A stretch of 64,000 bases of DNA, taken from Aeromonas simiae (GTDB lineage: Bacteria > Pseudomonadota > Gammaproteobacteria > Enterobacterales > Aeromonadaceae). Shown one piece after another: positions 9,347-18,700 of the stretch (its first letter is position 1; the number at the start of each line of letters is the position of its first letter). The notes below the pieces were generated by a model. It was not told the origin of the DNA, made no database searches, and saw only the letters and a program-made list of their open reading frames with translations. The stretch covers positions 78,976 through 142,975 of the forward strand of contig NZ_CDBY01000036.1 of NCBI RefSeq assembly GCF_000820125.1. Direction: 5' to 3'. The translations under genes were made by a program, and so were the position numbers.

Positions 9347-10456
9347 ATGAACATGATGAAAACCCTCTGTGGTGGCCTGCTGTTGTGGGCCCTCTCCATG
9401 CTGCCGGCCATGGCGGATTGCGACTGGCCCGAGTGGCAGCGTTTCAAGCAGGACTACATCAGCGAGGATGGCCGGGTCATTGACCCGGCGGGTGGCAAGC
9501 GCATCACCACCTCGGAGGGGCAGAGTTACGGCCTCTTCTTTGCCTTGGTCAATAACGACAAGGAGACCTTCGAGCGCCTGTTGCAGTGGACTGAACTGCA
9601 GCTCTCGCGCGGCGATCTGACCGGTTTTCTGCCGGCCTGGCTGTGGGGAGAGCACCCGGATGGCAGTTGGGGCGTGCTCGATGAGAACAGTGCCTCCGAT
9701 TCTGACTTGTGGATCGCCTACACCCTGCTTGAGGCTGGCCGCCTGTGGGACAACCACAGTTATGAAGCGGTCGGCACCATGCTGCTGCGCCGGGTCGCCC
9801 GTGAAGAGGTGGCCAGATTGCCTGGTCTCGGCCCCATCGCCTTGCCGGGGGCCCACGGTTTTGCAGGAGAGGGGCGCTGGACGCTGAATCCCAGCTATCT
9901 GCCGCCTCAGTTGCTGGCCCGTTTCGAGCCGATGCTCGGCCCCTGGAAGGAGATGCGGGCTCTGCTGCCGCGTTTCCTCGGCGAGAGCGCGCCCAAGGGA
10001 TTTGCCCCCGACTGGATCGACTGGAGTGGCACTGCCGGCTGGCAGGTGAGCGAAGGCAAGGGGCCGCTCGGCGGCTATGACGCCATCCGGGTTTATCTGT
10101 GGATCGGCATGCTGAGCGATGAGGACCCGGCCAAGGAGGCCCTGCTGCAACACTACGCGCCCATGCGCACCCTGCTGGCAGAGGGCAAGGTGCCCGAGAA
10201 GGTCGACGCCCAGACGGGCCAGGTCAGCAGCTGGGGTGGCCATGGTTTTGCCGCGGCGCTGCTCCCCTTGATGCAGGGACAACCTGGGCTGGAGACGCTG
10301 CGTGAGCAGGTGCGCCAGCAAGGCATGGATGCCGATGCCTACTTTGGCAGTGTGCTGACGCTGTTCGGGTCTGGCTGGGATCAAGGACGCTATCGTTTCG
10401 CCGCCGACGGTACCCTGGTGCCGAACTGGAGCGCAACATGCCAAGACGTACACTGA
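9347..10456 (+). CDS. bcsZ: Periplasmic endo-1,4-beta-glucanase BcsZ (GH8)
   Basis: 369 residues with a signal peptide ending near MLPAMA (residue 22). GH8 motifs: TTSEGQSYG with catalytic acid Glu57 (E55 in E. coli BcsZ), and GGYDAIRVYLW, which holds the catalytic base Asp. The enzyme trims cellulose chains in the periplasm during secretion. The frame is open upstream to 9203, but the ATG at 9347, two bases after the bcsB stop and after GGAAGAG, gives a normal signal peptide. The 3' end overlaps bcsC by 19 bases. Confidence 0.95.
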   Translation: MNMMKTLCGGLLLWALSMLPAMADCDWPEWQRFKQDYISEDGRVIDPAGGKRITTSEGQSYGLFFALVNNDKETFERLLQWTELQLSRGDLTGFLPAWLWGEHPDGSWGVLDENSASDSDLWIAYTLLEAGRLWDNHSYEAVGTMLLRRVAREEVARLPGLGPIALPGAHGFAGEGRWTLNPSYLPPQLLARFEPMLGPWKEMRALLPRFLGESAPKGFAPDWIDWSGTAGWQVSEGKGPLGGYDAIRVYLWIGMLSDEDPAKEALLQHYAPMRTLLAEGKVPEKVDAQTGQVSSWGGHGFAAALLPLMQGQPGLETLREQVRQQGMDADAYFGSVLTLFGSGWDQGRYRFAADGTLVPNWSATCQDVH

Positions 10457-13400
10457 CCGCCAGCTTACTGCTGGGGGTGTTGCTGACCGGTCTTCCCGCT
10501 CATGGCGCGGTGGAGCCGGTCAGCTGGCTGCTGGAGCAGATCCGCATTGGCGAGGCGACCGGTCGCGAAGATCTGGTCAGCAACTCGCTCTACTCTCTCT
10601 CCCTCATCGATGAGGCCCATCCCGAGCTGCTGGCCGCTCAGGCCAGACAGGCGCTGCGCCAGGGCAAGGTGGAGGAGGCCAAGCGGCTGTTGGCACAGCT
10701 CGGTCAAGTCGCACCCGACTCGCCACTGTACCGGCAGGGCATGGCCAACCTCGCCTTAAGTGAACCCGCCAAGCGGCAGCAATTGCAGCAGGCGCGCCTG
10801 TTGGCCAATGCGGGCCGGCTGGAAGAGGCGCAGGCGCTCTATCAGTCACTGCTGGTCGATGGCTTGGCGCCGAACCTGGAGGTGGCCGTTGAGTATGCCC
10901 TGCTGCAAGCCAGGATCCCCGCCCAGCATGCCAAAGGGGTGGCGGCATTGCAGGCGCTGGAGCAGCAGTACCCCGGTCAATCCGGCGTCCGTGCCGGCCT
11001 GGCTCGCCAGCTGTTGAACGATGGCCGCAACCAGGAGGCGTTTGCCATTCTGGGCAAGATGGCGCAGAGCCCGAGCAGCCGGGGAGAGGCCGCAGACATC
11101 TGGCTGGCGGCCATCAAGGAGATGCCGGTCGGAGCGCAGAGCATTAAGGCGCTCGAGCAGTACATAGTGACCTTTGGCAGCGGTGACAATGTGAGCGAGG
11201 CGCAGACCTTGCTGGCCGATTATGAGAGCAAGTGGGCATCTCCGGCCTTTCGCTCACGCCAGCAGGCGCTGGAGCGACGCGAGAGCGGGACGGCCTCGGT
11301 GGCCGAGCTGCAACGAGCCCTGGCCCAGAATCCGAGCGATACCGAGTTGATGGGCGTCCTGGGGGAGGCCTATTCCCGCAACAACCAGCGGGCACTGGCG
11401 ATCGCCCAGTTCGAGAAGGTGCTGCGTCAGAGTGACGTGAAAGACCCGGGCAAGTGGCAGGGGTTGCTCGATACCAACCGTTATTGGCTGCTGCTCGAGC
11501 AGGCGGACAAGGCCCAAGAGAAGGGGGATCTTGACCGTGCACAGAGCCTGTATCAGCAGGCACTGCGCCTCGATGGGCGCGAGCCGGAGGGGTGGCTCGG
11601 GCTGGGCGATCTCCAGCTCGCCCGTGGCAACAAGGCGGAGGCTGAACGCACCTATCGCAAGGTGCTCTCTCTTGAGCCCGGTAACGAGCGCGCCTTGCGC
11701 CGACTGTTTGATCTCTACCGGGAAGAGGACCCGGCCAAGGCGCTGGCCTTCATCGAGCAGACCCGTAGTCGCAACCTGGCTTCACTCGGTCACGACTTGA
11801 AGGCCGAACTGCTGCAACAGGAGGCCGACCTGCTGGAGCAGCAGGGGAATTTGGACGCCGCCCTGGCCAAGCGCCGGCAGGCGCTGGCCATGCAGCCGCA
11901 GGATGTCTGGCTGGCCTATCGCACCGCCAATCTGCTGGCGGCGACCGGCCATCCCGAGCAGGGTGAAAAACTACTGCGCGATCGCCTCGCCGCCACTCCA
12001 CGCGACACCACACTGCGTTACGCCACCGCGCTCTATCTGTCCGGGCAGGACAAGGACAGCGAGGCTCGTACTCTGCTGGCCGCTGAGCCGGCCAGCGGCT
12101 GGAGCGAGAAGATGCATGAACTCGACGCCAGGCTGGCCCGTGGCGCCAGGTTCGATGAGGCGCGCCGCCTGCGTGCGGCCGGTGACGAGGCGGCGGCCGA
12201 GCAGTTGCTGGCCGAGCTGCTGCCTGATGAGCGGGCGCTGCGGATGCTGGCGGAGTGGGCCCAGGAGCGGGGTGAATGGCAAGTGGCCGAGCAGCATTAC
12301 CGCACCCTGCTGGAGAAGGATCCGGATGATCCGCAAACCCGCCTCAGCATGGCCAGGCTACTGCTGGCCAAGGGCGATCGTGCTGGCGCCCGCAGCTATC
12401 TGCCGGCTTGGCCGGTCTCGTCGCTGCCGGGTGGTCAGGCCAACTTCTATCGGCAGGTTGCCAATCTCTACCATGAGCTGGGGGATGAGCAGACGGCGAA
12501 CGCCATCTTTGATGCCCTCTCGACCGAGGTGGCGCGCCAACCGGCCTCCGAGGCGTCGGCCCTGTTCTGGCGCGATGCGGCTCGTCAGCGTTTCGCGCAA
12601 GGGGACAACGAGGGGGCGCTGGCCTTCGATCGCAAGGCGCTGACCGCCGCAGGGCTGGCGCCGCGCGAGGATATCGACGATGCCTCACTGACCCGGATTG
12701 GCCGTGCCAGAGAAGGGGAGGGGTGGCTCGCCGCCGGGCTGCGCAGCGATCTCGACAAGCACTATCGCCAGAGTCAGACCACGGTGTCGCTCGACAGCGA
12801 TTATTGGGGCGACAAGGGCACGGGCGGGATCTCGGATCTGCGCGCCCTGACCCAGATGTTGCAACTCGATACGCCGCTGGCGGCGGGGCGGGCCTTCGGC
12901 CGTCTGGAGTGGGTGCACCTGGATGCCGGCTCGTTTGCGGACTCCCCTTATCGCGAGAAGTTCGGCACCTGCTATCAGCGCGATTGTTACGGCGATGAGC
13001 AACAAAAGAGCGACGGGGTCACGCTGGCGGCGGGTTGGGCCAACGAACGCGTCGCCTTCGATCTCGGTACCACTCCGCTTGGCTTCGAGGTGGTGGACTG
13101 GGTCGGTGGTGCCAGCGTCAAGAGCGACTGGCACGATTTTGGTTTTACCTTTACGGCCTCGCGCCGGCCGATCAGCAGCTCGCTGCTCTCCTATGCCGGC
13201 ACCGTCGATCCCGGTACCGGCATCCGTTGGGGCGGGGTCAGGGCCAACGGCGTGCGCGTCGATGTCAGCCACGATCTGGGCGGCGCGGTCGGTTACTGGG
13301 GCAGCCTGCAACAGCATCTGCTGACCGGTGAGAATGTGGAGGATAACTGGCGTACCCGCCTGATGGGGGGCACCTACTACAAGGTGGTCAACGAGGAGCA

Positions 13401-13884
13401 TCGCCGGGTCAGCGTCGGTCTGAGCAGCATGCTGTGGCGTTTCCAGCACGACCTGAGTGCCTACACCCTAGGGCAGGGGGGCTACTACAGCCCGCAGCGT
13501 TACTTCTCGCTGGCGGTGCCGGTCAACTACCGGCAGCGAACCCCGGACTGGTCGTGGGAGCTGGGGGGCTCGGTCTCCTGGTCGGCTTCCAAGACCGATG
13601 ACGAGCGGCGTTATCCGCTGCAAGGGCTGATCCCGACGTCACTGCCGGATCGGGATGCGCTGGAGGAGGGGAGCAGCAGTACCGGCTTTGGTTATACCCT
13701 CAACGCCCTGGTGGAGCATCGGTTGACCGACCACTGGCGAGTCGGCGGGCGGGTCGACATCCAGCAGGCGGATGACTATGCGCCGAGCCACTTCCTGCTC
13801 TACCTGCGCTACACCTTCAAGCCGTGGCAGGGCGATCTCGACATGCCGCCACAGCCGCTGACCCCTTACGCAGACTTCGATTGA
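10438..13884 (+). CDS. bcsC: Cellulose secretion outer-membrane porin BcsC
   Basis: 1148 residues. A signal peptide (cleavage after GLPAHG) is followed by about 750 residues of Ala/Leu/Glu-rich helical TPR repeats. The last ~330 residues are rich in aromatic and alternating polar/nonpolar strands and form the 16-strand beta-barrel. TPRs in the periplasm guide cellulose from BcsA-BcsB to the barrel, which exports it. This is the final gene of the operon and is followed at once by a strong terminator. Confidence 0.95.
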   Translation: MPRRTLTASLLLGVLLTGLPAHGAVEPVSWLLEQIRIGEATGREDLVSNSLYSLSLIDEAHPELLAAQARQALRQGKVEEAKRLLAQLGQVAPDSPLYRQGMANLALSEPAKRQQLQQARLLANAGRLEEAQALYQSLLVDGLAPNLEVAVEYALLQARIPAQHAKGVAALQALEQQYPGQSGVRAGLARQLLNDGRNQEAFAILGKMAQSPSSRGEAADIWLAAIKEMPVGAQSIKALEQYIVTFGSGDNVSEAQTLLADYESKWASPAFRSRQQALERRESGTASVAELQRALAQNPSDTELMGVLGEAYSRNNQRALAIAQFEKVLRQSDVKDPGKWQGLLDTNRYWLLLEQADKAQEKGDLDRAQSLYQQALRLDGREPEGWLGLGDLQLARGNKAEAERTYRKVLSLEPGNERALRRLFDLYREEDPAKALAFIEQTRSRNLASLGHDLKAELLQQEADLLEQQGNLDAALAKRRQALAMQPQDVWLAYRTANLLAATGHPEQGEKLLRDRLAATPRDTTLRYATALYLSGQDKDSEARTLLAAEPASGWSEKMHELDARLARGARFDEARRLRAAGDEAAAEQLLAELLPDERALRMLAEWAQERGEWQVAEQHYRTLLEKDPDDPQTRLSMARLLLAKGDRAGARSYLPAWPVSSLPGGQANFYRQVANLYHELGDEQTANAIFDALSTEVARQPASEASALFWRDAARQRFAQGDNEGALAFDRKALTAAGLAPREDIDDASLTRIGRAREGEGWLAAGLRSDLDKHYRQSQTTVSLDSDYWGDKGTGGISDLRALTQMLQLDTPLAAGRAFGRLEWVHLDAGSFADSPYREKFGTCYQRDCYGDEQQKSDGVTLAAGWANERVAFDLGTTPLGFEVVDWVGGASVKSDWHDFGFTFTASRRPISSSLLSYAGTVDPGTGIRWGGVRANGVRVDVSHDLGGAVGYWGSLQQHLLTGENVEDNWRTRLMGGTYYKVVNEEHRRVSVGLSSMLWRFQHDLSAYTLGQGGYYSPQRYFSLAVPVNYRQRTPDWSWELGGSVSWSASKTDDERRYPLQGLIPTSLPDRDALEEGSSSTGFGYTLNALVEHRLTDHWRVGGRVDIQQADDYAPSHFLLYLRYTFKPWQGDLDMPPQPLTPYADFD

Positions 13885-13887
13885 CCC

Positions 13888-13916
13888 AACGCCCGGCAAT
13901 GCCGGGCGTTTTTTTT
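13888..13916 (+). terminator. Terminator of the bcs operon
   Basis: A 10-base perfect stem (13888-13897 with 13901-13910), 3-base loop and run of eight T's lie just after the bcsC stop. It marks the end of a roughly 11.9 kb transcription unit. Confidence 0.92.
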
Positions 13917-13921
13917 GCCCC

Positions 13922-14197
13922 TTATTTTAAGTAAGAGCGCAGCACCCGGCTGAGCTGCTCGAGATCCTGCTGGCGTTGCTCCTGGCTGGCCGCTTCATCC
14001 ATCAGGTGCTCGCGCATGTGCCCTTCCAGCACCTCCATCATCAGACCGTTGACGGCGCCGCGGATGGCTGCGATCTGTTGCAAGATGGCGCCGCACTCCC
14101 CCCCTTGCTCGAGGGCCTGCTCGAGGGCGCCGGCCTGACCACGGATCCGGCGTACCCGGGCCAGCAGCTTCTTCTTGTCGTGGATGGTGTGGGACAT
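13922..14197 (-). CDS. Metal-sensing repressor of the RcnR/FrmR family (DmeR-like)
   Basis: 91-residue all-helical DUF156 (CsoR/RcnR/FrmR) protein. It keeps the full RcnR set of cobalt/nickel ligands at the same numbers: His3, Cys35, His60 and His64 (family knowledge for RcnR). FrmR lacks His64, so metal sensing is more likely than formaldehyde sensing. It is divergent from a CDF exporter of the DmeF type, an arrangement known as dmeRF in rhizobia. An RcnR-type operator sits in the 67-base gap between them (14224-14238). Predicted to repress both genes until Co(II) or Ni(II) binds. Confidence 0.85.
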   Translation of the reverse strand: MSHTIHDKKKLLARVRRIRGQAGALEQALEQGGECGAILQQIAAIRGAVNGLMMEVLEGHMREHLMDEAASQEQRQQDLEQLSRVLRSYLK

Positions 14198-14223
14198 CTA
14201 GGCGCTCCAGTGGCGTGAGAGTA

Positions 14224-14238
14224 TACTGGGGGGGAGTA
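14224..14238. promoter_or_regulatory. RcnR-type operator, TACT-G7-AGTA
   Basis: TACT, seven G's and AGTA match the known RcnR/FrmR site form TACT-G6-N-AGTA. The palindrome extends one base each side (ATACT/AGTAT). TATATT at 14237-14242 overlaps its right arm and could be the dmeF -10 box, so bound repressor would block RNA polymerase. Confidence 0.8.
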
Positions 14239-14264
14239 TATTTCATGAGACTGGAGTCGCCAAC

Positions 14265-15224
14265 ATGCATGCCCACCCCTTCCCTTGTTATGCCCCCTTG
14301 GTCAATGAGGGGAACCCCCTGGCCGAGCGTAAGACCCGCTGGGCCGTGTTGCTCACCCTGGTCATGATGGTGGCCGAGATCGGTGGTGGTTGGTGGTTTA
14401 ACTCGATGGCGCTGCTGGCCGACGGCTGGCACATGAGCTCCCATGCTCTGGCGCTCGGGTTGGCGATCCTCGCCTATCGGGCGGCTCGTCACTTCGCCCG
14501 TGACCACAGGTTCAGCTTCGGAACTTGGAAGATCGAGGTGTTAGGCGGTTTTACCAGTGCACTGATGCTGGTGGGGGTGGCGCTGCTGATGCTGGTGGAG
14601 TCCACCGAGCGGCTGCTCAATCCGAGTGCGATCCAGTACCAGCAGGCGATCGCGGTGGCGCTGCTCGGCTTGCTCGTCAATCTGGCCTGCGCCTGGCTGC
14701 TCAAGGATGATCATCACCACGGCCACGATCATTCGCACAGTCATGATCATCACCATGAGCATGAGCATGAGGATCTGAACCTCAGGGCTGCCTACATCCA
14801 TGTGCTGGCCGATGCCGCCACCTCAGTGCTGGCGATCATCGCCCTGTGTGGCGGCCTGTGGTGGGGCGCCAGCTGGCTCGATCCTGTGATGGGGCTCGTC
14901 GGTGCGGCCCTGGTCGGGATCTGGGCGGTGGGGCTGCTGCGCCAGACCGGGCGGGTACTGCTCGATGCCGAGATGGATGCGCCTGTCGTGGAGGAGATCC
15001 GTGAGATCGTGGCCGCGGCGCCAGAAGGGGCCACCCTGCGCGATCTGCATGTCTGGCGGGTCGGACAGGCCCGTTATGTCTGCATGCTTTCGCTGCGTAC
15101 CGAGCAGCCGCTGAGCGCCGACGAGATGCGGCGGCGGCTCTCGATACATGAGGAGCTGGCGCACATCACGGTCGAGATCAGCCCGCAGGGGGAAGATGGT
15201 GCAGTGCTGCCAGCAACAGCCTGA
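14265..15224 (+). CDS. dmeF: Cation diffusion facilitator, Co(II)/Ni(II) exporter DmeF
   Basis: 319-residue inner-membrane CDF transporter. The conserved HxxxD-type metal sites are in LLADGWHM and HVLADAATS. About six membrane helices are followed by a cytoplasmic C-terminal domain (RDLHVWRVGQ). A His/Asp-rich loop at residues 148-171, between helices IV and V, is typical of DmeF and ZitB-like members. The family exports divalent metals in exchange for protons. The linked RcnR-type repressor and operator favour cobalt/nickel over zinc. GGAG precedes the ATG. The 3' end overlaps the convergent gene at 15178-15570 by 47 bases. Confidence 0.88.
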   Translation: MHAHPFPCYAPLVNEGNPLAERKTRWAVLLTLVMMVAEIGGGWWFNSMALLADGWHMSSHALALGLAILAYRAARHFARDHRFSFGTWKIEVLGGFTSALMLVGVALLMLVESTERLLNPSAIQYQQAIAVALLGLLVNLACAWLLKDDHHHGHDHSHSHDHHHEHEHEDLNLRAAYIHVLADAATSVLAIIALCGGLWWGASWLDPVMGLVGAALVGIWAVGLLRQTGRVLLDAEMDAPVVEEIREIVAAAPEGATLRDLHVWRVGQARYVCMLSLRTEQPLSADEMRRRLSIHEELAHITVEISPQGEDGAVLPATA

Positions 15225-15570
15225 GCAGCAGCGCTGGCGGGTCGTCGAGCAGATGGCCCGCCTCCAGTTGCAACCGCCCGTCCGCATGCAGGGTGAGCGC
15301 GGCCAGCACCTGGCTGCGCTCATCGCGGATCTGCAGGTGCCCGAGCAGCTCGCCGCTGGTACTGGGGCGGCATTGCAGCACCAGCCAGCGTGACTCGCCG
15401 AGCAGGCTGAATTGCCGCGACTGGGAGGGCTCGTCCTCGTAGTCGGGCCAGCTCAGCCAGCCGTATTGCCCGCAGAGGCTGCCCGCCTCAATGCAGAAAT
15501 GGCTAAACAGGCGCTGTAGCGCCGCATACTCCTGGTCCAGGCGCTCGGCCTGCTCCTGATATTTGTTCAT
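15178..15570 (-). CDS. Hypothetical protein, convergent with dmeF
   Basis: Family not recognised. 130 residues starting MNKYQEQAERL, with a strong ribosome site (AGGAGGGG) 3 bases before the ATG at 15570; an in-frame ATG 7 codons upstream is a weaker choice. The N-terminal ~30 residues look helical. A middle section with WLSWPDYED and LVLQCRPS suggests a beta-rich fold, and the Leu-rich tail (LLRLLLAALHHL) should be an amphipathic helix. No signal peptide or membrane segment. The tail-to-tail overlap with dmeF is unusual but the ribosome site argues that the gene is real. Confidence 0.6.
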   Translation of the reverse strand: MNKYQEQAERLDQEYAALQRLFSHFCIEAGSLCGQYGWLSWPDYEDEPSQSRQFSLLGESRWLVLQCRPSTSGELLGHLQIRDERSQVLAALTLHADGRLQLEAGHLLDDPPALLLRLLLAALHHLPPAG

Positions 15571-15794
15571 CGCCCCTCCTACTGCTTTCATGCAGCATCC
15601 CTCTTCCCTGCAGCAAGTCTGTGACCTGACTCGAGTTTTTATTACAAAAGAATTACAAGGTTCCCTTGAAAAAGGTTTCAGTCACGTTCGTCCTCACTGG
15701 CTCTGACTAGTATGGGCGCTATCCCGAGCCGGTCGTTTCAGGCGCGGGCGGACACACAGATCCGACGACAAACTACAGCGGGAATTACAACGAC

Positions 15795-18700
15795 ATGGAT
15801 ATGAAAAAAACCAAGGTGGCACTGGCGACAGTGTCACTGCTTGCCTTATTGGCAGGCTGTAATGGCAGCTCCTCCAGCAGTAACGGAGGCCAGACTGATG
15901 ATCCCCAAGCCCATCTTCCTCAAGTCACCCCCCCCAGTGAAGCGCTGACCGCCGGCGACAACGAAGCGGTGATCTCCTATGTAAACACCTCCAGCTTCGC
16001 CGCACGTGGTGTCGACGCCGCCTACGCCGACTGGAGCCTGCACCTGTGGAACAACGAGGCCTGCTCCTCGACCGATCCGACCGGACTCAACAGCGGTTGG
16101 GATGACAAGTCCAAAACCCCGGCGACCTCCGATAGCTTTGGCCCCACCTGGGTGGTACCGCTGGCCAAGCTGGAAGGTTGCATCAACTTCATCGCCCGTA
16201 ACAGCGACCTCGGTAACCTGACCGGCCAGGACATGAAGCTCGACTTCGTCGAGCACCCTGACCGCACCATCGCCATCGTGGCGGGCAAGGGCACCATCTA
16301 CGGCAGCCGCGCCGAGGCGTTCACCGCCTCCTTCGGGGTGGCTGGCGCCAGCGCTCACCTCATCGACGACAACACCCTGATCTGGGAAGGGGGCAAGGGC
16401 CAGCCGCTGGTTCGCCTCTACTACAGCGAATCCGGTACCATCCAGGCCAACAGCGAAGGGGTGTTTGACTTCCCCTACATCAAACTCAACGCCACCGAGC
16501 TGAGCGAGGCCCAGCAGGCCAAGTACCCGCATCTCAAGGGCAAGGCCGCCTTCCGTCTGCCGGCTGACCAGGATCTCAAGGGCATGCTCAAGGGCGAGCT
16601 GGTGGCTATCGCCACCGACGCCAACGGTGTCCTGCAGTCCGCCACCCTGGTGCAAAGCGCCGGTGCCCTCGACGCCCTCTACTCGGATGCCGCCAAGGCG
16701 CTCCAGTACGGCGCCGTGGTCGATGGCAGCAAGGTGCAGTTCCGCGTCTGGGCGCCGACCGCCAAGTCGGTCAAGCTGGCACTCTATGACGCCAACCACC
16801 AGAAGAGCGGCGATGTGGCCATGACCTTCGACAGCGCCAGCGGTAGCTGGTGCTATGAAGGCGGCAGCGACCTGATCGGTCAGTACTATCGCTACGACAT
16901 GGAGGTCTACCACCCGGTCAGCCGTAAGGTTGAGCACTATGAGGTGACTGACCCCTACTCACTGAGCCTGGCGATGAACTCCGAGTTCAGTCAGGTGGTG
17001 GATCTCAACGATCCTGATCTCAAGCCCGCCGGTTGGGACAGCCTCAAGGCACCGCACAGCCAGGCCAATCCAGCCGACATCGTCATCTATGAGGCGCACG
17101 TGCGTGACCTCACCGGTAACGATGAGTCCACCCCGGCTGAGCATCGCGGCAAGTTCGTCGGCCTGACCGAAGGCGAGAGCAAGCCGGTACAGCACCTGAA
17201 GTCGCTGGCCAAGTCCGGCGTCAGCCACCTGCACCTGCTGCCGGTGTTCGACATCGCCACCGTCAACGAGGATCCGGCCAAGGTGGCCAACCTCAGCGAC
17301 GACTTCAGCAAGCTGTGCGAGGTCAACCCGGATGTGAAGAGCTCCAGCTTCTCCGGTTATTGTGGCGGCGGCCAGACGGTCGGCCAGGTACTCGAGAGCC
17401 TGGACCCCAGCAGCAACCAAGCCCAGTCGCTGTATAGCTATATCCGTGGCTTCGACTCCTTCAACTGGGGTTATGACCCCTACCACTACACGGTGCCGGA
17501 AGGCTCCTATGCTACCGATGCCGAGGGCACGGCCCGGATCAAGGAGTTCCGCGAGATGGTCATGGCCATCAAGCAGAACATCGGCATGAACGTGGTGATG
17601 GACGTGGTCTACAACCACACCAATGAGGCCGGTCTTGGCAACAAGTCTGTGCTCGACAAGATTGTGCCCTGGTACTACCAGCGCCTGAACCCGGAAACCG
17701 GCTCGGTCGAAACCTCCACCTGCTGCTCCAACACGGCGCCGGAACACGCCATGTTCGCCAAGCTGATGGACGACTCCCTGGTGACCTGGGCTAGTGACTA
17801 TAAGATCGATGCCTTCCGCTTCGACCTGATGGGTCACCACCCCAAGGCGCAGATGGTTGAAGCGCTGGCCGCGGTGAAGAAAGTCAATCCCGAGATGTAC
17901 TTCTACGGTGAAGGCTGGAACTTCGGTGAAGTGCAAGATGACGCCCGCTTCGAGCAGGCGACCCAGAAGCACTTGGCCGGCACCGGCATCGGCTCCTTCT
18001 CCGATCGCCTGCGTGACGCGGTGCGCGGTGGTAGCCCGTTCGATGGTGGCGACGCCATCCGTGAAACTCAGGGCTTCGGTAACGGCGCCTTCGTCGACCC
18101 GAACGAAACCAACAAGGTGGATGAAGCCACGGCACTGCATCAGGCTGACCTGGTTCGCCTTGGCATGGCCGGTAACCTCAAGGATTTCATCCTGACCGAC
18201 AAGGATGGCATGCCGCGTAAGGGTAGCGACATCGACTACAACGGTCAGGCCGCCGGTTACGCTCAGGACCCGACCGAAATCCAGAACTATGTCGACAAGC
18301 ACGACAACCAGACCCTGTTCGATAACCTGGTCTACAAGGCGCCGGCAGGGGCTGATCTGGTGCGGATGCAGGGCGTTTCGCTGGCCACCGCCATGCTGGG
18401 TCAAGCCATCCCCTTCACCCACGCCGGTGTTGAACTGCTGCGCTCCAAGTCCATGGAACGCGACAGCTATGACTCAGGTGACTGGTACAACAAGGTCGAC
18501 TACACGCTGCAAGACAACAACTTCAACAAGGGGTTGCCGCGCAGTGACAAGGATGGTGACAACTATCCGTTGATCGAGAAGGTGCTTGGCCAGCATAGCA
18601 AGCCGGCCCCGGCTGACATGACCACCATGGTGAGCTTCTACCAGGAGCTGGCCGAGCTGCGTCAATCCTCCCGCCTGCTGCGTCTTGGCAGCGGTGCCGA

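Noticed and set aside
15571..15794. MalT boxes at the pulA promoter
   Set aside because: Only partial matches to GGGGAKGAGG on either strand; a TAGTAT at 15708 could be a -10, but the call would be a guess.
16959..18422. 487-codon minus-strand frame inside pulA
   Set aside because: Antisense to the pullulanase catalytic domain, produced by high-GC codon bias; no recognisable motif.
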